Below, piece by piece: positions 33,381 to 41,370 of a stretch of DNA of 48,557 nt (its first letter is position 1; each line of letters starts with the position of its first letter). Origin of the DNA: Sphaerisporangium cinnabarinum (GTDB lineage: Bacteria > Actinomycetota > Actinomycetes > Actinomycetales > Cellulomonadaceae); contig QAPD01000018.1 in assembly GCA_003052455.1 (NCBI GenBank), forward strand, positions 1 through 48,557, given 5' to 3'. The notes below the pieces were generated by a model that saw only the letters and a list, made by a program, of their open reading frames with translations, did no database searches and was not told the DNA's origin. Made by a program: the position numbers and the translations under genes.

Positions 33381-33820
33381 GACCCCTCCTCGGGGTCGTG
33401 CCGGCCGCCGGGGATGCGGCCGACCACGTGCTCGCGCAGCCAGTCCTCGGTCCAGTGCAGGTCGAGCGAGTCCGCGCGGACGGTGAGCTCGAGCGCCGTG
33501 CCCACGTGCCCGACGTCGGACCACGGCACCCGCTCCCAGCGCGACGCGGGCGGGCGGCCGCCGAGGAGGCGCGTCACGAGCACCGGGCCGGTGAGGACCG
33601 CGCCGACCTCCGCCGGCTCGCCGGGCACCGCGTCCCGCGGGCCGTCGTCCGGCCCGGGGCCGTCCTGCCCGGTGTCGTCCGCGGCGGGGGAGGCGACGAG
33701 CTCCAGGTCGTCGACGGTGGTGACCGGCTCGCCGTCGACGTCGAGCACCTGGCGGCTCAGCAGGTGCAGGCGCGCGTCCACGAGGCGCACCCCGGTCGGC
33801 ACGGAGTCGTCGCGGTTCAT
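33377..33820 (-). CDS. PRC-barrel domain protein
   Basis: 147 residues. VRLVDARLHLLSRQVLDVDGEPVTTVDDLELV is a clear PRC-barrel N-terminus; GPVLVTRLLGGRPP, WERVPWSDVGHVGTALELTVRADSLDL looks like the second half of the barrel. The middle is a disordered acidic linker. The ATG at 33820 overlaps the transporter stop by four bases, so it is made together with the Nramp-like protein and may act as its cytosolic partner. Confidence 0.82.
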   Translation of the reverse strand: MNRDDSVPTGVRLVDARLHLLSRQVLDVDGEPVTTVDDLELVASPAADDTGQDGPGPDDGPRDAVPGEPAEVGAVLTGPVLVTRLLGGRPPASRWERVPWSDVGHVGTALELTVRADSLDLHWTEDWLREHVVGRIPGGRHDPEEGS

Positions 33821-35046
33821 GACCCTGCTCCCGTCGCGATCATCAGGGGGACCGCCGCCACCGCCGCGACGACGACGATCACCAGGTAGACCATGCCGAG
33901 CGCGTTGGTCACGCGCCCGTTGACGTGCTCGCCCATGTACTCCGGGTCGTTGGCCACGAGGAGGATCGGCACGTAGGTGAGGGGCAGCGCGACCGCGGAG
34001 AACACGACGGACATCTCGGTGACCGCCACCGGGTCGACGCTGGTCATGAGGATCGCGACGGCGAGCAGCAGCGCGACGACCATCGTCAGGTGGAAGCGCG
34101 CGGCGCGCGCCGGGCGGCGGAACTTCCCCCACGACCAGCCGAGGTACTGCGCGAGCGTGTACCCGCTGGACAGCGCGGTCTCGAGCGCGGCGCCGAACGT
34201 CGCCGCGACGATCCCGACGATCACCACGGCGAGCAGGAGCGTCCCCCCGGCCTCGGCGACGGGCAGCACGATCTGCGACAGCGACGACACCTCGATGCCC
34301 GCGGGCAGCAGCACGACGGCCGCGCACGCGGCGATCGCCACCGACAGGAGCCCGCCGAGCGGGAACCCGACGAGCACGTTGACCCGGTTCTGCGCGAGGT
34401 CCTTCGCGGTCCAGCCCTCCTCGACGGCGCCGGAGGAGAAGAAGAACACCTCGTACGGCGTCATCGCGGCGCCGAAGAGCGCGACGGCGTAGTACCAGTA
34501 CGTCGCGACGTGCTCCGTCTCCGGGGGCGACGGCGGCACCGCCTGGCGCAGCAGCTCGCCCCAGTCCGGCCCCAGCAGGAACAGCGCGACCCCGAACCCG
34601 ACGAGCAGCAGCCCGAGCAGGCCGGCGACGTTCTCCATGACCTGGAACTTCACGCGCCACAGCACGAGCCAGACGGCGAGCGCAGCGACCGGCATCCACA
34701 GGCGCGGCTCGACGCTGCTCGCGAGGTGCAGCGCGAGCGCGATGCCGCCGATCTCCGCGGTGAGCGTGAGGAGGTTGATCGCGAACGACGCCGCGAGGTT
34801 CGCGCCCGCCGCCCGCGGGCCGAGGCGCTCGCGGATGATCTCGAACGTCGCGCGACCGCTCACCGCCGCGACGCGGCCCGACATCGACGCGAACAGGCAG
34901 ATCCCGACGACGCCCACGACCACGACCCACACGAGCGACAGCCCGAACCGCGACCCCACGACGGCGTTCGTGACGAGGTCGCCGATGTCGACGAACCCGC
35001 CGATCGCCGTGAGGATGCCGAGCGCGACACCGAGGAGCTGCTTCAC
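33817..35046 (-). CDS. Nramp-related divalent metal transporter with altered metal site
   Basis: 409 residues, about 11 membrane helices, LeuT-type fold of the Nramp family. Characteristic segments include the first helix GILTAIGGFVDIGDLVTNAVVGSRFG, AEIGGIALALHLAS, and the broken sixth helix ALFGAAMTPYEVFFFSSGAVEEGW. In classic Nramp proteins helix 1 has DPGN and helix 6 has MPH; here DPGN reads DIGD (D20-D23) and the aligned methionine position reads T196 (AAMTPYE). This points to a harder metal such as Mg2+, Mn2+ or Al3+ rather than Fe2+ (inference). GTG at 35046 overlaps the lipoprotein stop; two PRC-barrel genes follow. Confidence 0.85.
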   Translation of the reverse strand: MKQLLGVALGILTAIGGFVDIGDLVTNAVVGSRFGLSLVWVVVVGVVGICLFASMSGRVAAVSGRATFEIIRERLGPRAAGANLAASFAINLLTLTAEIGGIALALHLASSVEPRLWMPVAALAVWLVLWRVKFQVMENVAGLLGLLLVGFGVALFLLGPDWGELLRQAVPPSPPETEHVATYWYYAVALFGAAMTPYEVFFFSSGAVEEGWTAKDLAQNRVNVLVGFPLGGLLSVAIAACAAVVLLPAGIEVSSLSQIVLPVAEAGGTLLLAVVIVGIVAATFGAALETALSSGYTLAQYLGWSWGKFRRPARAARFHLTMVVALLLAVAILMTSVDPVAVTEMSVVFSAVALPLTYVPILLVANDPEYMGEHVNGRVTNALGMVYLVIVVVAAVAAVPLMIATGAGS

Positions 35047-35549
35047 GCGCCACCCGCCAGGACGAGCACCGTGCCGAGGTCGTCGGCCGCGCGCGCGAGG
35101 TCGGCCTCGAGCTCGGACGCCGTGAGCGGCACCGCCCCGGCGGCCGACAGGTCGCCGCCGGCCTCGCGCGCGACCCACGCGCGCGCGGTGACGACCTCGG
35201 CCGTCGCGTCGGCGACGGCCGCGAGCCCCGCGTCGCGCTGCGCGGAGGAGACGTCGTCGGGCGGGACGAGCGTGGTCAGGGCGGTCGTGGACTCCTCGAG
35301 GACCCGGACCTGGTCGAGCACGGCGGCGTCCGCGACGGGCGTCGTCACACGGTCGGCGTCGAGCAGCCGCACGGTGAGCCGCGTCGTCTCGACCGCGGAC
35401 CCCGCCTGGGCGACCGCGTCGGCGACGGCGGCGGTCGCCTGGCCCGGCTCCTGCCGGCTCGCGGTGCAGCCCGCCGTCGTGCCGAGCACGAGCCCGAGCA
35501 GCAGCCCGAGCGCGGCCCCGGACCGGGTGATGCGCGCACGACGTCCCAC
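35043..35549 (-). CDS. Small lipoprotein, function unknown
   Basis: 168 residues from the GTG at 35549. The signal peptide has RRARI, a hydrophobic core LGLLLGLVLGTTAGC and a lipobox ending at C27 (TTAGC). The mature part is Ala/Val/Asp-rich and predicted helical, without cysteines. It overlaps the Nramp-like gene by four bases, so the pair is coupled; it may be an extracellular metal-capture or scaffold protein (inference). No ribosome-binding site is seen; CACCAT about 7 bases upstream suggests a leaderless start. An ATG at 35609 is possible but would spoil the signal peptide. Confidence 0.7.
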   Translation of the reverse strand: MGRRARITRSGAALGLLLGLVLGTTAGCTASRQEPGQATAAVADAVAQAGSAVETTRLTVRLLDADRVTTPVADAAVLDQVRVLEESTTALTTLVPPDDVSSAQRDAGLAAVADATAEVVTARAWVAREAGGDLSAAGAVPLTASELEADLARAADDLGTVLVLAGGA

Positions 35550-35619
35550 GTCAGCGATGGTGCCGCCGCTCGGGGAGGCCCGCACCCCGGCGGCCTCGGG
35601 TGGGACCACGGCCCGGGCG

Positions 35620-36273
35620 TCACTCTCCGGCGAGGCCCGCCTCGTGGGCGAGGATCGCGGTCTGCGTGCGGTTCGTGGTGCCGAGCTTGGTCATCGCGTG
35701 CGCGAGGTACGCCTTGACCGTCGACTCCGCGAGGAAGAGGCGGCGCCCGATCTCGGCGTTGGACAGCCCGCCCGCGACCGCCGCGACGACCGCGCGCTCC
35801 TGCGGCGCCAGACCCCCGACGCGGCGTCGGGCGTCGGCGCGGCGCGCCGTCCCGTCGCCGCCCGCGGCGGCGAGCAGGTGCCGGGCGACCGCGGGGGAGA
35901 GGATCGAGTCGCCCGCGACCGCCGCGCGGAGGCCGTGGTGCAGCTCCTCCGGCGTCGAGTCCTTGAGCAGGTAGCCCGCCGCCCCGGCCCGCAGCGCCGG
36001 CAGGACGTACTCGTCCGCGAGGAAGCTCGTCAGGACGACGACGGCGGTCCGCGGCCGCTCCCGGTGGATCGCGACGAGCGCGTCGAGCCCGTCCATGACG
36101 GGCATCTGCATGTCGAGGAGCAGGGCGTCCGGGTCGAGCTCCCGGACGAGCTCGACCGCGCGGGCGCCGTCGCCGCCCTCGCCGACCACGTCGAGGTCCG
36201 GGGCGGTGTCGACGAGCCGCACGATCCCGGTGCGCAGGAGCACCTCGTCGTCGACGACGACCACGCGGATCAT
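35620..36273 (-). CDS. NarL/LuxR-family response regulator
   Basis: 217-residue two-component regulator. Receiver domain: VVVVDDEVLLRTG (acidic pocket), phosphoacceptor aspartate in DALLLDMQMPVMDG, T/S and K in VVVLTSFLADEYVLPALRAGAAGYLLKD. The C-terminal LuxR HTH is LAPQERAVVAAVAGGLSNAEIGRRLFLAESTVKAYLAHAMTKLGTTNRTQ. ATG at 36273 overlaps the kinase stop (ATGA). Its targets are unknown; the membrane proteins around it are candidates. Confidence 0.95.
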   Translation of the reverse strand: MIRVVVVDDEVLLRTGIVRLVDTAPDLDVVGEGGDGARAVELVRELDPDALLLDMQMPVMDGLDALVAIHRERPRTAVVVLTSFLADEYVLPALRAGAAGYLLKDSTPEELHHGLRAAVAGDSILSPAVARHLLAAAGGDGTARRADARRRVGGLAPQERAVVAAVAGGLSNAEIGRRLFLAESTVKAYLAHAMTKLGTTNRTQTAILAHEAGLAGE

Positions 36274-37373
36274 GAGGTCCTCCTCGGCAGGGTGGCGCGG
36301 AGGCGGTAGCCGCCCGCGGGCGTGGGGCCGGCCTCCAGCGTGCCGCCCAGGAGGTCGACGCGCTCGCGGAGCCCCGCGAGGCCGAAACCCCCGGTCGTCA
36401 GCCCGGTCGGGGGACGGTCGGGCGCGTCGTTGTCCACGGTGACCGCGACGCCGTCCGGCACGGGCGTCACCGACACGACCGTGCGCGCCCCGGGTGCGTG
36501 CCGGACGGCGTTCGTCAGCCCTTCGCCGACGACGCGCGCGACCGTCCGGTCGACGAGGTCGGGCGGCGACGACGGCCCCACCTCGACGTGCGTCTCGACC
36601 GGCTGGCCCGCCGAGCGGGCCTCGGCGACGAGGGCCTCGACCTGCTCGTCGTCCGGCGCCGGGGGCGCGGTGGCGGTGGTCGGGCCTGCCGCGGTGAGCG
36701 CACCGAGCACCTGCCGCATCTCCGCGAGGGCGGCCCGGCCGCTGGCCCCGATCTCGTCCGCGACCCGGCGGACGTCGTCGTCGTGCGTGGTGGTCGCGAG
36801 CACCTCCGCCTCGACGACGGCGTAGCTCACGCGGTGCGAGACGACGTCGTGCAGCTCGCGCGCGAGCCGGGCGCGCTCGGCGGCGCGGGCGGCCTCGGCG
36901 CCGCGCTCCGCGTCCCGGCGGTCGGTGTCGGCGCGGTACCGCTCGGCGCGTCCCGCGACGTACGCGGCGAGCAGCGTGAGCGTCCCGACCCACAGGGCCG
37001 TCGGCCCGGACGCCTCGGCCGTCACGCGCCACGCCGGCAGCGTCGCCGCGGCGACGCCGAGCACGACGGCGCCGCTCGCCCGCGCCGAGGGGACCTCGGC
37101 GCCCACCGTGTAGAGGGCGGCGACGGTCGCGAGCGCGGGCGAGACGAACGAGAGCGCGACGCACACCGCGACGACGGCGAGCGGACTGCGCCTCCGGAGC
37201 AGGAGCGCGGCGGCCGCGGCGGTCTGCGCGGCGAGCTCCGCGCCCTCCGGCGCCCAGCCGATCCCGGAGCGGGCCCGCAGCGCGACGAGGAGCGCCCCGG
37301 CGACCGCGCTGGACGCCGCGACGAGGACGTCGGCCCGCGAGACCTGGACCCTCACGCCGCTCAGGCTAGCCAT
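36270..37373 (-). CDS. Sensor histidine kinase (HisKA_3 type)
   Basis: 367 residues from the ATG at 37373 (GTG at 37355 is an alternative). Four or five N-terminal membrane helices span residues 10-140 with short loops and no large extracellular domain, as in intramembrane-sensing kinases. The dimerisation/phosphoacceptor helix ERARLARELHDVVSHRVSYAVVEAE holds the phosphorylated histidine, followed by VRRVADEIGASGRAALAEMRQVLGAL. The ATPase domain has VVGEGLTNAVRHAPGA (N box) and GGFGLAGLRERVDLLGGTLEAG (G boxes). Pairs with the overlapping response regulator. Confidence 0.94.
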   Translation of the reverse strand: MASLSGVRVQVSRADVLVAASSAVAGALLVALRARSGIGWAPEGAELAAQTAAAAALLLRRRSPLAVVAVCVALSFVSPALATVAALYTVGAEVPSARASGAVVLGVAAATLPAWRVTAEASGPTALWVGTLTLLAAYVAGRAERYRADTDRRDAERGAEAARAAERARLARELHDVVSHRVSYAVVEAEVLATTTHDDDVRRVADEIGASGRAALAEMRQVLGALTAAGPTTATAPPAPDDEQVEALVAEARSAGQPVETHVEVGPSSPPDLVDRTVARVVGEGLTNAVRHAPGARTVVSVTPVPDGVAVTVDNDAPDRPPTGLTTGGFGLAGLRERVDLLGGTLEAGPTPAGGYRLRATLPRRTS

Positions 37374-37523
37374 CGGGCGCCGTCCCGGCCCGGCGGCACG
37401 ATCGCACGGAGTCGACTTTCGGGGGTAGCGGTCCCCACCGTTCGGGCGTGCCGGAGGGACCCCCGCGGGGCGGAACGTGGAGTCATCGGGAAACACCCGC
37501 CACGAGGACAGAGGAGCTCCACC

Positions 37524-39638
37524 ATGAAGGTTCTTCGCACCGCCACCACGACCGCCGTCTCCGCCGCGCTCCTGCTGGGCGCCCCGCTCGCCGCGTTCGC
37601 GGACGACGGCGAGGCGTCGGCGCCCGAGGCCCCCGCCCCCGAGGCCCCCGCCGAGGAGGCGCCGGCAGCGGCGGAGGTCCCGGCCTCGTCCGAGGCTCCC
37701 GCCACCACCGAGGCACCTGCGGCGTCCGAGGCACCTGCCGCGCCGGCAGCCGACGCCCCGGCGGCCGAGGCGCCCGCGCCGGTCGACCCGGTCGTCGCGC
37801 CGGCGCCCGAGGCGCCCGCTGCCGAGACCGCTCCCGTGGCCGAGGAGCCCGCCCCCGCCGCCGACCCGGTGGCCGAGCCCGCGGTCGAGGAGACCGTCGC
37901 AGCGCCCAAGGACGCCGCGGCGCCCGACGAGACCGCGACGGCCGGCGAGATCGTCCCGGCCGACGACACCACGACGGCCGACGCGACCCCGATGCTCCGT
38001 GCGACGGTCGCGGCCGGTCTCCTCGGCGCGACGCAGGCCGCGTACCCCGACGCGGAGTACCAGCCCCACTGGCACGACGGCTACTACCAGGGCTTCCCGT
38101 GCGACTACTGGTACTTCAACGAGCCGGCCGAGGGCGGGTCGGGCAAGGACTGGTCGGGGTGGTACGGCCAGCCGCAGCTGCACATCCTCCACCACACGCT
38201 CGAGGACGACGACGGCACCCTGCACATGGTCTACGACCGCGACATCGCGGGGTACTGGTACCACGCGTGGTCCGGCGACGAGTCCGTCACCCCGGACGCC
38301 GAGGGCATCCACTGGGAGAACACGTCCGCGCAGCAGACGATCCTCGTGAACGGCTACAAGGGCGGCAACGACGCGGCCGCCCGGGCCGCGGAGGCGCAGG
38401 CGCTCCTCGACAGCGCGGGCGTGACGGCCGTCGGCACCCCCTGGGAGGAGTACCTGGGCTGGTACCAGTCGTCCATCGACCAGGGCTGGACCACGGTCGA
38501 CGACGTGCGGGCGATGTACGACGAGCAGCAGCAGCGGAGCCTCGACTACACCGCGTACGAGGCGACGCAGTTCGCCGTCTGGTACTTCTCGACCGGGCAC
38601 GACGTCATGGGCCTGTTCTTCGACGTCGACGCGTCGAACCACGTGACGGTGAGCGACTTCGCGCAGCAGCAGTTCGCCTCCTCGGGCAACGGCTACTCCA
38701 GCGACCGCGCCGCGACCCTGCAGACCGCCGCGTGGCTCATCGAGCAGGCGCTCACGACGAACGTCGTCATGCCGCAGCCCGGCTTCGTCTCGAACGGGTT
38801 CGTGCGCAACACCGACGGGTCGACCGACTACGGGTTCACGGCCTCGCTGGCCGGAGGCTCGGGGAACGTGCACGTCGAGCTCCGCACGGCGGACGGCTCG
38901 CCGATGCCCGCCGGGGTCGTGCTCGTGGACGCGCAGGGTCGGGTCGTCGACAGCGTGACGCCGGGCCAGAAGGTGTTCGTCCGCGTCCCCGCCGGGACGA
39001 GCGTCGCCGACCTGCCGCAGTTCCAGCTGTGGGGCTCGGCCCAGGGCACGCAGCAGGGCAGCCCGCACTTCTACACCGGCTGGGACCACAACAACCACGG
39101 CGAGGGCTCCGTCGACCCGGAGACCGGGCAGTGGACGCCGTCGACCTTCCAGCACTGGTTCATCGGTCTCGGTGAGCTCGACCGCCCGTCGACCGCCTGG
39201 GACTGGATCGGTGTGACCCTGGCCGACGAGCCGGAGGCGCCGGTCGACCCGACCGACCCGGTGGACCCGACCGACCCGACCGACCCGACGGACCCGACCG
39301 ACCCGACCGACCCGACCGACCCGGTCCGGCCGGTCGACCCCACGGACCCGACCGGCCCGGTCGACCCGACCGACCCGGTCCAGCCGGTCGACCTGACCGA
39401 CGGCGTCTACGCGGGCCCGACGGGGACGGTCGTCGAGGTGGCCGGCACGGCCGACCCGACGAACCTCGGTCTCACGGACCCGCAGCCGGTCGCGGACGTC
39501 GAGCAGGCCGCCCAGCGCGACGCCCTCGCGACGACGGGGACGGACGCGAGCGTCCTCGCCGCCGGAGCGTTCATCGTCCTGGCGGGCACCGGCCTGGTCC
39601 TGGCCTCCCGGCGCCGGCGCACCCCTGACGCCCGCTGA
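37524..39638 (+). CDS. Cell-wall-anchored surface protein with thioester (TQXA) domain and LATTG sorting signal
   Basis: 704 residues, starting at an ATG with GAGGAG seven bases upstream. Signal peptide 1-26 (ending AAFA). Residues of about 27-165 are an Ala/Pro/Glu low-complexity stalk. The thioester-type domain follows: C193 in GFPCDYWYFN and Q349 in EATQFAVWYF, the TQxA signature; C193 is the only cysteine I find in the protein, consistent with a Cys-Gln thioester rather than a disulfide. A folded C-terminal domain (790-like QLWGSAQGTQQGSPHF region at about 500) leads to a (DPT)n stalk and LATTG (668-672), a membrane helix and RRRR, a class E sortase signal. Probably a covalent adhesin. 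Confidence 0.85.
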   Translation: MKVLRTATTTAVSAALLLGAPLAAFADDGEASAPEAPAPEAPAEEAPAAAEVPASSEAPATTEAPAASEAPAAPAADAPAAEAPAPVDPVVAPAPEAPAAETAPVAEEPAPAADPVAEPAVEETVAAPKDAAAPDETATAGEIVPADDTTTADATPMLRATVAAGLLGATQAAYPDAEYQPHWHDGYYQGFPCDYWYFNEPAEGGSGKDWSGWYGQPQLHILHHTLEDDDGTLHMVYDRDIAGYWYHAWSGDESVTPDAEGIHWENTSAQQTILVNGYKGGNDAAARAAEAQALLDSAGVTAVGTPWEEYLGWYQSSIDQGWTTVDDVRAMYDEQQQRSLDYTAYEATQFAVWYFSTGHDVMGLFFDVDASNHVTVSDFAQQQFASSGNGYSSDRAATLQTAAWLIEQALTTNVVMPQPGFVSNGFVRNTDGSTDYGFTASLAGGSGNVHVELRTADGSPMPAGVVLVDAQGRVVDSVTPGQKVFVRVPAGTSVADLPQFQLWGSAQGTQQGSPHFYTGWDHNNHGEGSVDPETGQWTPSTFQHWFIGLGELDRPSTAWDWIGVTLADEPEAPVDPTDPVDPTDPTDPTDPTDPTDPTDPVRPVDPTDPTGPVDPTDPVQPVDLTDGVYAGPTGTVVEVAGTADPTNLGLTDPQPVADVEQAAQRDALATTGTDASVLAAGAFIVLAGTGLVLASRRRRTPDAR
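39245..39384 (+). repeat. DPT/DPV coding repeat tract
   Basis: A tandem array of 9-base units close to GACCCGACC encodes (DPT)n with DPV interruptions just before the wall-sorting signal. It gives a stiff wall-spanning stalk and is prone to slippage, so length may vary between strains. Confidence 0.85.
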
Positions 39639-39675
39639 CCCCGGCGGCTCGGACCGCTCACGTCGCCGACCGGGA

Positions 39676-39716
39676 ACGCCCCGGCCCCGCACCGACACGG
39701 TGCGGGGCCGGGGCGT
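39676..39716. terminator. Perfect 19-bp hairpin terminator
   Basis: Arms 39676-39694 and 39698-39716 are fully complementary with an ACA loop. It ends the surface-protein gene and probably also the converging PAS-ANTAR gene. Confidence 0.85.
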
Positions 39717-39785
39717 CGTCGTGCTGGTGCCGCGAGCGCGGGCGCCGCCGTGTCGTCGTGCCGACGGTCCGGACGGGCGGCCGGG

Positions 39786-40442
39786 TCAGGCGGCCTGGAC
39801 GCCCGCGAGCAGGCGGTCGAGCGCGGGGCGCGGGTCGGCCCCGGCCGGCAGGTCCTGCGCGACGGCGACGATCGACTCGGCGATGTCGCGCACCTTGACG
39901 TTGGCGAGGCTCGACGAGCGGCGCAGGGCCGCGAACGCGGCGTCGGGGGTGACCCGGTAGGCGAGCGCGACGATGCCCTTGGCCTGCTCGATCGCGGCAC
40001 GGGACTGCGCCCACAGGCCGATCTGCTCGTTCGCCTGGGCCCGTGCGCCGACGCCGACGACGCTCGTCACGTCGAGCACGACGCCCCGGGCGACGGGGGA
40101 GCCGGTGGGGTCGGTCCAGGCGACGTCCACGAGCACGATGACCGCGCGCTCCCGGCCGCGGGCGTCCTGCATGACCTGCACCTGGACGGGAGCCTCTCCG
40201 GACACCGCGCGCGCGATGGCGGTGAGCGTCTGCTCCCGGTCCTTGCCCGTCGCCCGGTGGTGCCACAGGAGCAGCTCCGTCGTGGGGACGACCTCACCGG
40301 GGGCGTAGCCGAAGAGCTCGACGAGCGGGTCCGACCACCACCACGTGTCCTCGAGCGGGTAGTACCGGAACTCCCCGGCGGCGACCGCACCCGGAGAAGC
40401 CACCCACGTCGAGAGGACGGCGTTGTCGGCCGAACCGTTCAC
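39786..40442 (-). CDS. PAS-ANTAR RNA-binding antiterminator, coupled to SMR genes
   Basis: 218 residues from the GTG at 40442, preceded by AAGGAG at five bases. The N-terminal PAS domain contains GEFRYYPLEDTWWWSDPLVELFGYAPGEVVPTTELLLWHH. The C-terminal ANTAR domain (QSRAAIEQAKGIVALAYRVTPDAAFAALRRSSSLANVKVRDIAESIV) carries the three-helix RNA-binding motif that recognises twin hexaloop hairpins in leader RNAs. Its GTG overlaps the stop of the second SMR gene (GTGA), so it may be the third gene of the guanidine operon. It is a paralogue of the protein at 44432-45061, sharing WWWS, GEVVPTT and AIEQAKG. Confidence 0.9.
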   Translation of the reverse strand: MNGSADNAVLSTWVASPGAVAAGEFRYYPLEDTWWWSDPLVELFGYAPGEVVPTTELLLWHHRATGKDREQTLTAIARAVSGEAPVQVQVMQDARGRERAVIVLVDVAWTDPTGSPVARGVVLDVTSVVGVGARAQANEQIGLWAQSRAAIEQAKGIVALAYRVTPDAAFAALRRSSSLANVKVRDIAESIVAVAQDLPAGADPRPALDRLLAGVQAA

Positions 40443-40975
40443 TTCTGCTCCTTGCGGCCTGGGAGCGGCGTGGAGCCGCTGCATGACTCCGTCGCCCCGG
40501 CGCACATGCTCCCGCACCGCGCCCCCGGGCGACGAATCGCGTGCTCAGGGGCGCGGCGGAGCGGTTCGTGCGGGCTACGCGCGGTCCGTGGCCGCTTCCC
40601 TCGGCTCCTGGGAGGGGCCGGCCGCGGGGTCGGCGGGGGGTCGGCCGCCCGCCCCGGGCGCGACGGCACGAGCTTGAGGCCCACCACCGCGGCGATGATC
40701 CCGGCGATGAAGACCACCTTGCCCACGCTCACGGACTCGTCGCCCGTGACGATGGCGTAGGTGACGGTGAGCGCCGCGCCGACCCCGACCCACACCGCGT
40801 ACGCGGTGCCGATGGGGATGTGCTTGGTCGCCCAGCCGAGGCCGAGCATGCTCAGCGCGAGCGCGACGAAGAAGACGACGGAGGGCCCGAGGACGGACAG
40901 CCCGTCGGACTTGCCGAGCGCCGTCGCCCAGACGGCCTCGAAGACGGCGCTGACGAGCAGGATGATCCACGGCAC
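40439..40975 (-). CDS. SMR-family exporter (Gdx-like), with long C-terminal tail
   Basis: Membrane exporter with four helices; GTG at 40975, two bases after the partner gene. Conserved glutamate E13 (VFEAVWATALGKSDG), then GPSVVFFVALALSMLGLGWAT and IPIGTAYAVWVGVGAALTV; the EAVW motif is typical of guanidinium exporters (Gdx) rather than EmrE-type drug pumps. SMR proteins usually end near residue 105-110, but this frame continues to 178 with an Arg/Pro/Ala-rich tail that ends by overlapping the PAS-ANTAR start. The tail may be real or may have arisen by stop loss. With its partner it likely forms a heterodimer. Confidence 0.88.
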   Translation of the reverse strand: MPWIILLVSAVFEAVWATALGKSDGLSVLGPSVVFFVALALSMLGLGWATKHIPIGTAYAVWVGVGAALTVTYAIVTGDESVSVGKVVFIAGIIAAVVGLKLVPSRPGRAADPPPTPRPAPPRSRGKRPRTARSPHEPLRRAPEHAIRRPGARCGSMCAGATESCSGSTPLPGRKEQK

Positions 40976-40977
40976 GG

Positions 40978-41292
40978 TCAGCTCACCGCCTTGAGCCCGA
41001 TGACGGAGCCGACGAGCAGCACGAGCAGGCCGACGCGCGCCACGGTGGCGCGCTCCTTGCCCGTGACGAAGCCCCAGACGACGGTCAGCGTCGCGCCGAT
41101 CCCCACCCACACCGCGTACGCGGTGCCGGTGGGGAGGGTGGTCATCGCCCAGGCGAGACCGACCATGCTCAGCGACATGGCGACGAAGAAGACGACGGTC
41201 GGGCGCCACCTGCGGAAGTTCTCCGACGCTCCGAGCGCGGTGGCCCACACCGCCTCGAGCAGGCCCGAGAGGACCAGGACGAGCCAAGCCAT
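40978..41292 (-). CDS. SMR-family exporter (Gdx-like), first subunit
   Basis: 104-residue four-helix membrane protein, the normal SMR size. Essential glutamate E13 in GLLEAVWATALGASENF, then TVVFFVAMSLSMVGLAWAM and PTGTAYAVWVGIGATLTVVWGF. Lies directly behind a guanidine-III riboswitch, which strongly supports a role in exporting guanidinium in exchange for protons. GAGGGG lies eight bases before the ATG. The following SMR gene starts two bases after its stop, the usual arrangement for paired SMR subunits. Confidence 0.93.
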   Translation of the reverse strand: MAWLVLVLSGLLEAVWATALGASENFRRWRPTVVFFVAMSLSMVGLAWAMTTLPTGTAYAVWVGIGATLTVVWGFVTGKERATVARVGLLVLLVGSVIGLKAVS

Positions 41293-41308
41293 GACAAGAA
41301 ACCCCTCT

Positions 41309-41348
41309 GAGTCAGTCTTGTCCGTGCGGGTACTGCTCCCTCGTCCGC
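41309..41348 (-). ncRNA. Guanidine-III riboswitch (ykkC-III motif)
   Basis: On the minus strand the RNA contains, in order, CGGACGAGG, AGUACCCG and GGACAAGAC, the invariant blocks of the ykkC-III/guanidine-III pseudoknot known from actinobacteria such as Thermobifida. The spacing is normal (about 40 bases). The Shine-Dalgarno (AGAGGGG) and ATG of the first SMR gene follow within 20 bases, so guanidinium binding probably frees the ribosome-binding site. Confidence 0.9.
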
Positions 41349-41370
41349 AGAGCTACCGCGACGCAACTCT

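Noticed and set aside
37465-37500. ECF sigma-type promoter (GGAAC near 37471) for the surface protein
   Set aside because: No matching -10 element at the right distance.
39245-39384. CRISPR-like repeats
   Set aside because: They are short in-frame DPT codons inside a surface-protein gene, without spacers.
40439-41287. One long fused frame spanning both SMR genes
   Set aside because: The first SMR protein is read in another frame; only the part after 40975 gives a recognisable second SMR protein.
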